From Diplosphaera chodatii (lineage: Eukaryota; Chlorophyta; Trebouxiophyceae; Prasiolales; Stichococcaceae): a DNA stretch of 64,000 nt. The stretch covers positions 1,116,001 through 1,180,000 of the forward strand of contig JAALGY010000033.1 in the NCBI GenBank assembly GCA_032358165.1, given 5' to 3'. The position numbers were made by a program, and so were the translations under genes. Positions 10,501-21,500 of this stretch are shown piece after piece. Each line of letters begins with the position of its first letter. Within the stretch, counting starts at the first letter, position 1. Below the pieces are notes generated by a model that was not told where the DNA came from, did no database searches, and saw only the letters and a program-made list of their open reading frames with translations.

Positions 10501-13500
10501 CAGACACAGTCCCTACCGCAGTGGCAGCCCACAGACCCGCGCTTCCAGATGTGGCAACAGCGCAGGCAGAAGGTGTGGCAGGACCGCCAAGGAGGCCCCT
10601 TCGGCACAAGCGGCACCCTGCCAACGGCAGCACAGCCAGGTGTTCAGCGCATCCCCGTGCACTGGGCAGAGGGAGGCGACCTGCCGCCAGGGCTGGCGCC
10701 TGGTCCTGCTGTGACGCAAGCCGCAGAAGCTGCCAGCAGTCCGCACCTGCAGCAGCAGCAGCAGCAGCAGCAAGCACGGCATCCTGCGGCAGACCTGCCC
10801 CCAGGCCTGCAGGAACCTGCAGCTGACCCGGTGCCCAGCCCTGCGCCCCGGCTGGCGCACAGCGGATCAGCGCAGCCAGCGGAGCGGCCAACAGCGCCGC
10901 CGCCTGCTACCAGAGTGCAGCTTCCACGGGTGATCACTTCAGCACTGTTGGTGTGCACAGAACTGTGTATGGTGTTGGTGCGCGGCAGTCTGCCAGTGGC
11001 GCCAGTTGCTGGGCAGACAGGCTCAGAGGTGCTGTGATGGTGTGACACTGCAGGTCTTCTTCCCAGTCCCAGACCATGCCGCAGAGGCAGCTGCGCAGCA
11101 GGCCATGCCACCACCGGGCCTTGTCGACAACGACACCCTGGTGCACAGTGTCCCCAAGTCGTCCTGTCACATACGTGACATCTGCTCCATCGGGCACATG
11201 CTACTGGCCACTGGATGCAATGGCACGCTGACTGCGAGCTAGATGACCATATCAGCTGACAAGACGTGCTTCCTCACCACAGTTCAAGGGCTCGGACATG
11301 GTGTACCCCACGATGGAGAACATCAAGCCGATGTACCTGTCACGCGATGCGCTCGCGGCACTCTGGCCGTTGGAGGAACAGCTGCAGAAAGGTGCCGTCA
11401 TTGCCATGCTGGCATCCGGCTGTTGCTGCTCTTGCCCTCTGTTGGTGTGGTGCTCATAACCATGGACCCAGCCTTGATGGGACATGTGCTGTGCCGCAGG
11501 TGGCCAGAGCTTGCTGCAGGGGTGTTTCATTGCAGGCTCGCACGATGCCTCGCTGGCGCTCCTGCAGTCGGACACCTTCAGAGACGGCCGCCGCCATCTG
11601 TGGCACATGTACCCGGTCAGTTACCTCAGACAGTCTTTGCACTGACACATGGTATGGCTGCAAGCTGAATTGACTTACTGCACGTGCTCAACTGTGAGTT
11701 GACTGCATACTTTGCTGTGTGCTGGTTTGCAGTCGAAGGACTTGCAGCTGGCGCCTCCGCACGCTGGCGCCTGCGAGAGTCCACTGCCCCATGTGCACCA
11801 GCAAGCATTGTTGGTGCGACACCTGCCTGCGTGGTGTCCCTTGAATCAGTGCATCCGGCTGTCAACCCTGCAGCAAGTCGATGTACGGAGCATGTATGTG
11901 GTGTGTCACTCCGGGCACATGATCTCTGCGCAGGAGCTGAAGGCACGGGATGGCAGCAGCTCATTGCAGCTGCCGCGGTGGAAGTGTGCACATGTGCCGA
12001 CGAAGCTGCGCTTTGCGCGTGCCTACCTAGAGTGAGGAGCAGCTAACTGATACAATGGCTCTCGGAAAGCAAGAAGCATCCTCGGCCCTGCCATGTTGTC
12101 TGCAACTCCCCACTACATGTGCTGGCCACAGCTCACCGTCACGTCTGCCCATCATCGTGCCGTGTGCCACTGCAGGGCAGCTGAGGACCAAAAGGCAAAC
12201 AAGCTTGAGCACCTGCAGTGGTGCATCAGGACGCGGTTCGCCCACGACTCGGCGCTGGCCGCAGTGGAAGGCGACCCCGGGTCGACCGCCTGGTGAGCTG
12301 CTCGCCACGACCTGCAATCCACGCTGCGCACGCTCGTTGCCGGTGCCGCCTCGTGCTAACCCAGTGAACGGCTCGACTTGCCCCGTCTCCAGGGCAGCAT
12401 CAGAGCAGCCGGTGCCGCAGCTGCTCGAGGCCGCACAACCTGCCACCAGCAGTCGCTCACCATCCCCCGTGGTCCACCGGCACGGCTCTCCCGGCCTCCA
12501 GCAGAACGGCAGGCACGGCGGAACTGACCGCGACCGCAGCAGCCAGCCAGGACACGAGCGACATGGCACGGCGGGCCGCAGGCGCCACCAGACTCGCAGC
12601 CGCAGCACAAGCCGCAGCCCAAGCCGCAGTCCCAGCCGCAGCCGCAGCCCCGAGCGTCTCCACCGCCGACACCGCAGCGGGGACCACGACAGACGCACCA
12701 AGCGCCGCTCTTGCACGCCAGGTGCCGAGCCGGACGGCAGCAGGAAGCGGCACAGGCCGGACAGTGCCGACCGCAGGGGAGGGCGCCCAGCTTCGAGGGG
12801 GCGGCGCAGCCCCCTGTCCGGCGCGGGCCGCCGCAAGCAGCGCAGCCCGGTGCCCAAGCGGCCGCCCGCCGGCCGCAGGAGCCCCCCGCGCCAGCGCTCC
12901 GCCAGCAGGGCCAGCGGCAGGGAGCAGCGGCACGGCTCGCAGCACCCCCCCTTGCGTGAGCGGTCCCCAGCATCCCCCGAGGCGCCCGCCGAGCGCCGCC
13001 GCTCGCCTCCGATGCCACCTGCGCCCAGTGCCCATGCTGCCTCAGCGCAGCTCCCTGCCGAGCCGACCGCCAGCAATGACAGCGTGCTGGGTCCGCAGCC
13101 CGCCGCCGCAGCCCCGGCGGCTGCCGGCGGCCCCGGTGCCCAGCCAAGCACAGCGCGGTCCGGTGGGCCAGCCGCGGAGGTGCCCCCTCCGGTGCCTGCA
13201 GTACCGGCAGCGCCTGCAGCCGCAGCAACTCCCCCCACCATCAGCTGCAGCGCCGCCGGCTGCAGCGGCGATGTCGTCCGCTGCGCAGTCGGCCGTCGCC
13301 CCGGAGACGTCGCCGGTGCCGGAGGAGCCGCCCTACGAGGGGCCGCTGCCCGTGCTGCCAGACCTGACGTGCCCTGAAGGCGAGCTTGTGCTGGGCAGCG
13401 CATGCATCAGGAGCAAGAATGCTTGTGTGCGCAGCGTCATATGGCCCTTTGTCATTTGCACTATGGCTTGATTGGCAGAGGCATAAATCGTGAAGTACTC

Positions 13501-16500
13501 TGGTTGCAGGTGTGCGCATGGCGGCCCCCCCGCCGGTGCCGGGCGCACTTGCGGAGGGCCTGGAGGCCGAGGAGCTGGCGGACATCGGCGAGATCATCAC
13601 CGAGGACCAGTGCATCGAGGTGAGCGGCCTGTGAGTCATTTCTGCGCAGTCACTGCAGGGACCTCTGCGCCATGGTAAGTGTACCGCCCCGCGGTCGCAT
13701 CAGCGCCAGCCCTGCAGGGACATGATGATACAAGGAGGTTCTCGAGAGCAGCTGGTGGTGGCTTCGCTGTGTTGCAGGTCTGGCCGCAGTGCGAGCTGCG
13801 TGGCGGCCCCCCGGGGGCTCCAGAGCGGCGGCTGAGGTCGCAGACGGTGCGTGGCCTCGAGGCCTGCGCCGCAGTGGCCTGGCGGTTCGGCACTGGTGCC
13901 GCGGACCGGGCGGGCCCCGGCTGGCACCAGCAAGCAGGTGCTGCATCTGGTGACCTTGGCGGCGTGTGCTCTCTGGTACAGTCAGCTCGCACCTCTGAAC
14001 CTCTGTGCGCAAACCCTGCACGCTTGAAGCATGTGTGGCTGGCATGAAGTTTGTACATCTGCCGTGCAGGCGCTGGACTGGAGGACCCCGACAGGGCGCG
14101 GTCCGCCGGCGCAGGGCTGTCGATGGACGTGTGGCAGGGCGAGCAGCTGCTGGCGGCTCAGCAGGAGCTGACTGTCTCCAGCCTCGTCGACCTTGGCGCC
14201 CCTGGTGAGCGCGCGTGCTGTTGCTGTGAACCGGTGCCGCACGGGACAATGCGGCTCAACATTGGTAGTGGCGTCTGCTCGACAGCCAGGCACAATTCAG
14301 GGAGAGTCTGTTACCACTGCTGAGCCTGGTCAAATGTGTTCTGTCACTGACTGCGTCATCATCTGCAGGGTCGTGGGAAGCACTGAGGCAGGGGTGGGAC
14401 GGCTTCATCGGCGTGTTTGCTGGCGCCGAGGTGGACAAGGCGCCATTCCCACTCCTACGCCAGTGGAACCGCCTCGCCACTCGCCTCAAGTGCGCGTTGC
14501 TTCCTCTCGTGTCCTGTGCAGTCAGCTCGTGTCAAGCAGGAAGGCGATTCGAGGCAATCATCATTGGCAAGCTGAGCCTTTGCACTCACCAGCCACAACC
14601 CTGCAAATTCTACACATGTGGCATTGGCCATCATGTCATGGTCGCCTGCACGGGTAAACAACATCGGACTCTGATGCACAGGGCCAAAGGCGCACAGCTT
14701 GCAGCATCGGTGCGCTTCAGGGTAGATATCGACCATGTGCCGCGCATCTTCCGGCTGCTGCTGCTGCTGCCAGCCTCACGGGTCGCAGTCAAGGCCCGCA
14801 GGACATTGCCCCAGGTACATACGCAGCCTGTCTGCCTGCAGACTTGCTGGTGTGTCATGCGTACACAATAAAAGGCAGGCGCCACTCTGAATTGGATCGA
14901 CGGGCCATGCTGCTATGATCTGATCAGCATTGCGGAACGGGCAGACCACGCTGAACCTGTTGTTCTGTGTTGCCCATAGGCAGAGCAGCAGCTGTTGACA
15001 GAGCACCTGGCAGCGCTCACCAGAAACCGTGGCCAGCTGCTGGGCCTCGTCGTCGTAGAGCAAGGCACTGCCAAAGGCACAGCTTTTGAAGGCTTGGGAG
15101 CCCAGCAGGAGGCGGCGGCTGCTGCTGGTGCCTCTGGCAGTGCAGCTGCGGGCGCTGCTGCTCAACAGCCACAGCCCGCAACGGCAGCAGCACATCCGGA
15201 CACGCTTCAACCTGCTGCTGATCATACCTTGGGTGCCCCCACGGCGGGGCTTCAGCAGCCCTCAGCGTCTGTGGCGGGAGAGCACAACCCACCTGAATGC
15301 AAGGCACCAGCAAAGCCAGCGTCGAGTGCGGCTGCAGCGCGACTGCCAGCAGGCGGCGACCAGCATGCAGTTCGAGCACGCAGCAAACCGTCTAGGTGGC
15401 GTCCTGAAGCCAGGGAGTCGACCGATGCGCGCTACAGTCCTGGTGGCGACAGCAGTGCAGCACCTGGCTCGACACCAGCCCACAAACACGGCTGCACGGA
15501 TGCCAACCAGCTGCCCAAAGGCATAAGCAGGCAGGATAGCGGCAGGCGTGATCACGCCCGCCACCATCGTGGCAGCAGCAATGCTGACACGCCTGCCACG
15601 ATGCCCGACTTCATCTTGCTTGGGTCTTTCCAGCAGCCAGATGCTGGCAGCAGTGCAGCAGGCATTGCTGCAGCATCAGCACTGCCGACAGCATCGCTGA
15701 CAACTGTGGCATTGCCGGTAGTGTCAGACGAGAAGCCGCCGCTTTCGCCGCTTTCGCCGCCGTCACCCCCGCCGCCGCCGCTGCCATCCTCGCCCCCATC
15801 CCCGGAGCGGCCTTACAGTCCGCTGTTGCCCCAGTCATCGAGGCCGCCCTCTGCCCCGACGCCGCAGTGCAGCACGCCGCTGCAGCTCCCGCCACACCTA
15901 CGCCACTCCCCCTTTGCCGGGCTTCTGCCAGAGCAGGAGGCGGCGAGTCCAGCACAGCTCGCGCCGCCTGCAGCTCGTCCGGCTACGCCAGTCGGCAGCG
16001 ACATGCAGCAGAGCCCTCCGGACGAGGGCCTGGCCTCACCGATGACAGCTGGCGAGGCGGTCTCCGCTCGCAACCTGCTGCAGCCGCCCCCACGCGCGCC
16101 ACGCCAGGCGCCTCTGCGGTTGAAGCTGAGCTTCCCCGCGAAGCAGGAGCCATCGCCAAGGGCTGTGCAGTGCGGGCATGGCGGCTTATCACCCCGCAGC
16201 CAGGGCCATGCGCCTTGGTCACTTGCCGTTGGTCGTCCAGCAGCCCGCCCTTGGGGAGCAGAGCCTGGCGCTCCATATGTCGCGCCAGACATGTCGGTGG
16301 TACCGCTCGTCTTCCGCAACTTGGCTCAGGAGCATGAAGAGCGTGTGGTGGAATTCCTGGCAAAGGTGCTGAGGCAGACTCCTCGCATAATGTTTTTGCT
16401 TTGGATGCGTTTGCATGCCCGTCAATGCCCGTCAGGTGTCAAGCATCCGGCAGGTGGATGTCCACTTGCACGGTGTTCCAGGGCCATGGCACAGATGCTT

Positions 16501-17605
16501 GATGCGTCTGGGCACCCTCCTGTGCAGTGCTGGCAGTGGTGTCCCTGGCGTTTGCTGGAGGTGGAGTGCCCCATTCCATCACTGCTGCCAATGCACAGTG
16601 AGTATATAGAGTGACGTGTCAGCTGCACACGGGTGGTGGACAATGACAATTTGTGGATTGCAGTGTGTGGGTCCCAACCTGATGCCAAATCTGACAGCCT
16701 GTGCTGACATCCGCAGGCACACGCATCTTCATGATGCAGAAGCAGCGCGCCAGCCTTGTTGAAGTGTCGCACGACGGCTCGCATGTGCAGCTGCGCCACA
16801 ACGCCGTTGCCCGAGTGCAGCGCAAGCGCTGGGTGTTGGACTACCTGTACGCGCCACTTGGCAACCTGCATCTGGTGAGCCGCTGCCATGGCGATTCACT
16901 GCTTGCCAACTGGCACTGTATATGCAACAAAGTCTTGACGTGTTCTGGCATTGCCAATGCAACTGTTGATCGGCCCGACCGTCACATGAAGCCTGGTGCT
17001 ACCAGTGCTGATATCCACCACTGTGAGCTGCTCACTGGCTGCAGAGCCCGCGGCACCCATATGGTCGGATGCGCACACTGGTCTCCGACCTGCGGCAACG
17101 TTTTGCCGACCCTGCCATCGATTCGAGGGTGATCCTGCTCGGTACATGATCAACCTGCCTCTTGGCAGCGGCTTGTCAGATTCTGTGGCCAAGGTCGCGG
17201 GACGCCTCCCAACACTGTAGTTGCACGATGACACCAGTCAAGCCGCTCCACATGACCGTTTGCAGGGGCTGACGTTCACGCAGCAGCTAAAGGAAGACCT
17301 AGGCGATGCCCTGACGTTCTTCCGGGACGAGGATGGTGCGGATGTGGTGGAGCCGCGACCCCCACCTGAGGGCTCCTACCTAGCCAGGTGAATTGCTGAA
17401 CATCTACCCTATTAACCCTGATCTACCTGTGGACCATCAAGTACAAAGCCTTATCAACATCGTTGACACATTGTCGAGCCATCCGCTGCCAGGCGTCTCT
17501 TCAGTGAGTCTACACATGAGCGGTCGCAATCATGTTGCTCTGTTCTGTCTGGTGCAGGGGCAGTGCTGGTGGAGCCTGGCCACGGCCATGCAAGGTGTCA
17601 TTTGA
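7577..17605 (+). CDS. Gene A: tandem-PHD, SR-tract, SPOC-like protein (first of three paralogues)
   Basis: Undescribed multi-domain, probably nuclear protein of over 20 exons. Two PHD fingers open it. The first is at about 8551-8720 (CEVC, CESEGC, HLGC, CAAC). The second is completed by splicing 8745 to 8859 (CMVC, RCPLKMC, HMAC, CVEC). A Pro/Gln-rich linker (9168 to about 10930) leads to the module shared with B and C (exons 11283-11391, 11500-11615, 11733-12031, 12176-12292). An Arg/Ser tract follows (12393-13135), then a region of small exons shared with B (13510-14814, on into 14980). That region includes GWDGFIGVF, ASVRFRVDIDHV and GLVVVEQ and resembles a SPOC domain. After a second disordered stretch come the conserved PLVFRNL motif and helical C-terminal exons to 17605. 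Upstream exons (7577-8053) can be joined in phase but their start is not found; an alternative start is ATG 8350. The last exon is uncertain. PHD fingers bind histone tails and SPOC domains bind phosphorylated partners, so a chromatin/RNA-processing adaptor is inferred. Confidence 0.7.
10750..10773 (+). repeat. (CAG)7CAA tract coding poly-Gln in gene A
   Basis: Seven CAG codons plus CAA encode eight Gln inside the Pro/Gln-rich linker of gene A. A shorter run lies near 8450-8463 in the same gene. Such runs are common in the disordered parts of this window's proteins and may vary in length between strains. Confidence 0.9.
12590..12940 (+). repeat. Arg/Ser-repeat coding tract of gene A
   Basis: Imperfect repeats of the AGCCGCAG type encode RS-rich peptide (SRSPSRSPSRSRSPE and later RRSP/RQRS units). 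The equivalent tracts in paralogues B and C lie near 21400-21720 and 30080-30250. RS tracts of this kind are typical of nuclear-speckle and splicing-linked proteins. Confidence 0.8.
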
Positions 17606-18518
17606 TCGTTGCCGGTATCAATTGTCATGTATATACAGTCATGCAGGTGCTCGTGCATTTCCGTAGAGCTATCTGCGGTTTTCAGACGAGCTGCAAGTTC
17701 AGACAGTGGTTTGGTAGTGGGTTGCTGATGGTCAAGGTCATGTTGGTTGGCGTGCTCCGTGACACAGCATTGACCACATGACCTTTGGTGAATTCAGCAT
17801 GGTTTGTGCTGCAGACAAGAGCTTGCCTGGGTTTGCGAAGATGTTGCAGCATTGGCGTGCTTTCAGACCATGGTTGAGTTCATGTATGGTGTGTTCACGC
17901 AATCATGGCTGTGAACCTGCATGCATCTTGTCTGAACGACAAGGATCTCCATTGGCTTGATCGTGCACGTGCACGCAAGTGTTATATACTTCAGCAAGCG
18001 TGGCTGCGTGCACATACTGTTGACGATTCAACGATGCTTCGACGCTTGTGAGCATAGTGTTAGATGCCGTTGCTGCGGGCAGATGCGCCCTGCAACATTA
18101 TGCAAAATATGACCTACTAGTTGTCCAGGCGTCGATGCTTGTGGGTTGCCTTCATTGGCGACCATCTTGTGGCTGAGCGCTAGGGGTGATGAACCTGCTG
18201 ATGAATTGATTTCCTGCGGCACGCGGCCCTCTGCGCTGGGGGGCCTGATGACCCCCACCGTCGTCTCGTCTGGTTTCGAGGCACACAGGCAAGTGAAAGC
18301 TTGCCCACGCCACCAGTGGCACAGCTTCCGCACCAAGAGTACACCGCAAGCCGTATCACTCCTTCGAAAACTGACTCACATTGCCCGCCATTTGACTGCT
18401 CACCTGCCCTGTGCTTAGCAGTGGCGCCGTTGATGAGCGGCTCTGCGCCAGCTGGCTGCCTGCTCAGCATGCTGCAGACAGGTAGCCGGTCACCCTGCTG
18501 CGCACTACCTGCCTGACG
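17606..18518 (+). other. Intergenic region between genes A and B
   Basis: About 0.9 kb after the proposed end of A and before the ATG of B. Short frames only. It may contain a further 3' exon of A (an alternative reading continues past 17605) and the promoter of B. No PHD-like cysteine pattern was found here, so B appears to lack the fingers of A. Confidence 0.35.
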
Positions 18519-21500
18519 ATGCCAGGGCCGCCGGGTAGGGGTAGGAAGTTTCGCCGCCTCAGCAAGCTGGCGCCGGGCGAGGTGGCAGGGATGACGCCGA
18601 CGTCACCGCCAGCAGCCCCTCCAGAGTCACTGGAAGACAGTGGGCAGGAGGACCGCCCACTGGCTTCTCGCCTGCCTGGGCGCAAGCGTCGCCCGCCGCC
18701 GCCCACTGCAGAGCCTGCCCCCACAGCAGAGGCTCCCACGGAGCCCGCGCCGCCCAAGAAGCGGGGCAAGCCGGTGACAGCAAAGACGAAAGGCGGAGCA
18801 GCCGCATCGTCGCAGCCCACAACCAGTGCTGCCTAGCCGTCCGTGCAGCGTGCCGAGCCCAGCAATGCAGAGAGCGGCAAAGCCCACTCTGGCAGGGACG
18901 CTGCAGCCCCCGCGATGCCCTCACCAAGCAAGGCCTGCAGCCACAGCGCAGGCTCACCAGCAGGCAGGGCGCGCAAGACTGGGGCCGAAGTCAGTGCCGA
19001 TGGTCATTCGGACGGCAATGCCAGGCCGCAGCCTAGCATCCTAGACACGGCAGCACCCACCGCTAGCACTGCTGCAGGCCAGCGCAAATTGTTTCAGCTT
19101 GCTGTGGGCCAGAAAGCACGAACAGAAGCCACCACTGCCGCAGTCCCAGCTGGAGCCAAACCAGCGCCAAAGCCCTCACCATCAAAGCAAAAGCAGCGGC
19201 CAACCAGCACGTCAGCTGCAGATCTCGCTGCATCAAAGGCTGTGATAGCAAGGCTGTTGCGAGGCGACAGCGGGGAAGAGCAACCCAGTGCATCGGCAGG
19301 GCTGCAGCTGCGGCGAGTCAGCACCGAGCCAGCTGGCAACAGCAGCAGCGGCGGCGCAACAGCCACACAGCTGCCGCCCACCCCGCCGGCGCACGCCGCC
19401 GGCCCCCTCCCCGCATGGTGCCTGCAGGAGGAGGCCTTCATCACGGGCAGGGTGCCGGATGAGCTGCCGCCGCGACCCGCGTCACCCTTGTCCAACACTC
19501 CGACAAGCGCTCGAGTGCCTACTTCGTCACCCTTTCAGACCTCCCACCATCAGCAGCGGCAGGTGCATCAGGCAGCGGTGACGCGGCAGCCGGCAGATCC
19601 GCGCCTCGGGACGTCACGCGGCCTGCCCCCCAGCAACCCCAGCAAGCCCTGGACTCCCGATCACGGCTGGCAGCAGCAGCAGCAACGGCAGGACAGCCTG
19701 GGTGCTGTGGGCGTCCCATACACCTTCGCATCTGCAGCTCCAGCAGTGAAGCAGGAGCTCAGGCCGCCCCAGTACAGCTACCACCTGCCAACCGTTGGGC
19801 GGCCAGCAGCGCAGGTCCAGCACCCACCACGGCCACCTGCTGCCCAGCAGGAGCAGTGCTCTGCTCTGCAACCGCCGAGACCCATGCACAGGCAGTCGAT
19901 TCCAGCTCCATCACAGAAACGCGCACCTGCTGTTGCCTTTGCACAGCTCACAGCCGCAGCAGTAGTGGCCGTCAAGCAGGCAGGCCCGCCAGCCTCCATC
20001 ATTAGTGATGCATCCTGCCGCTGGGTGAGCCTGTCCTCCACTACCTTTGGCTGTAGGCGTTGCTGCAAGCAGTCGTGCATGATGACTGCAGCATCGGGCG
20101 GCACTCACAACGACCAGCATGCAAACCAGCCAGGCGCACTGCCCACCAACAGCTGCAACCCGCATAGGATCCTGCCTCAAGCTGCTGAACCTGAGACTGC
20201 TGTAGGTGGAGGATCCGATGGCGGCTGTGACACCAATGGAGCTGACGGCAGCCGCGCTGCAGCCGCTGTACCTGTGCCGTGCGGACTTCAGCAGGCTGTG
20301 GCCCCTGGAACTGCAGCTGCAAGCGGGTGTGCTGCATACAATGCCTGACGTTCATACTCGTGGGGTGTGGCGGATGTACTGTTGGCACTGCAAGTGCACC
20401 CAGCACATGGTATCAAAACTTCTTTTCTGTTGGGGCCACAGGTGGGCAAAGCCTACTAGACGGCGCGCTTGTGGCTGCAGCCTTGGATGCCACTTCTCTG
20501 CTTCCACTTACCAGTGTGCTGGCAGATGGAAGGCAGCACCTCACGCACTGCATAGAGGTACTGCCCCCTGGGGTAACCATGCACTGTCTCCGATGCATTG
20601 CCTAGTGCGATGCAGCTGCTCACCTAAATGCAGCTGTTGGTACATGCTTTGGGTTCAGGTGCGTGCCATTAACATCTGCATGTGTATCACAAAGACGGAT
20701 GTCACCCCAGGCTGTCAATCGTGGCTGCAGAGCCACATGCAGCTGGAGGCGCCGCACAGCAGCATGTGCGAGGTGGCACTGCTGAGCGCGGCCCAGGTGG
20801 CGGGCCTCCAGGCGCGCGCCGCCAGCGGCAGCTGGCTGCCGCCAACGATGCGACAGGCTGCACATATTGCCACCAAGCTGGCGATGGGGCGCTCCTGGCT
20901 TGGGTGAGCCGCGATGCCATGGCTGGCGGGTGCTCTGTCTGTGATTTTTACAGCGGGCAGGGGGACCCAGCCACTTCAACATGAAAGCAGCTCCCAATGT
21001 CGTCAGTGGAATCTCGTGCTGCATGCCTGCGACAGTCATGCACGCGGTGCTATAAAGGAAGACACGGTGCACATGGCTATCGGCAGGGCCGCTGAGGTGG
21101 ACAAGCGGGCACAGCTGGACGCGGTGCGGTGGGTCGTCGACAAGGAGTTCGTGCTGCAACATTGCTTTGCAATGGTGAATGGCAAGCCATCCGCCGCCAC
21201 CAGGTGAACCGCACCGGGGTGTCGCTGCCCCCGCCAGCTCTGAGGTTGATCACGCCGAACCTTCGTCACATTGACAACATTGGACGTCATGATACTATGC
21301 AGCAGTGCATGACCATGACCGCTTCTTTGGTGCGCCGCTGTGCAGGGACGTCAGCCAGGCACCCTGGGGTGGGCGGGGCCAGTCACCGGTCCCACGCCGC
21401 CCGCAGAGCACACCGTCCAGGAGCCCGCCCCCCAAGCGCAGCAGGCGCGCCAGCCCCCCGCGCAGCCGGCGGCGCGCCGAGCGCAGCCGCAGCCGCGGCC

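Noticed and set aside
12027..13403. 458-codon minus-strand open frame
   Set aside because: Antisense shadow of the Arg/Ser exon of gene A. Its RRLRLRLGLRL pattern is the mirror of the SR repeats.
14995..16614. 539-codon plus frame as a separate gene
   Set aside because: Its start continues the SPOC-like domain from the preceding exon (14682-14814), and B has the same continuation, so it is an internal exon of A.
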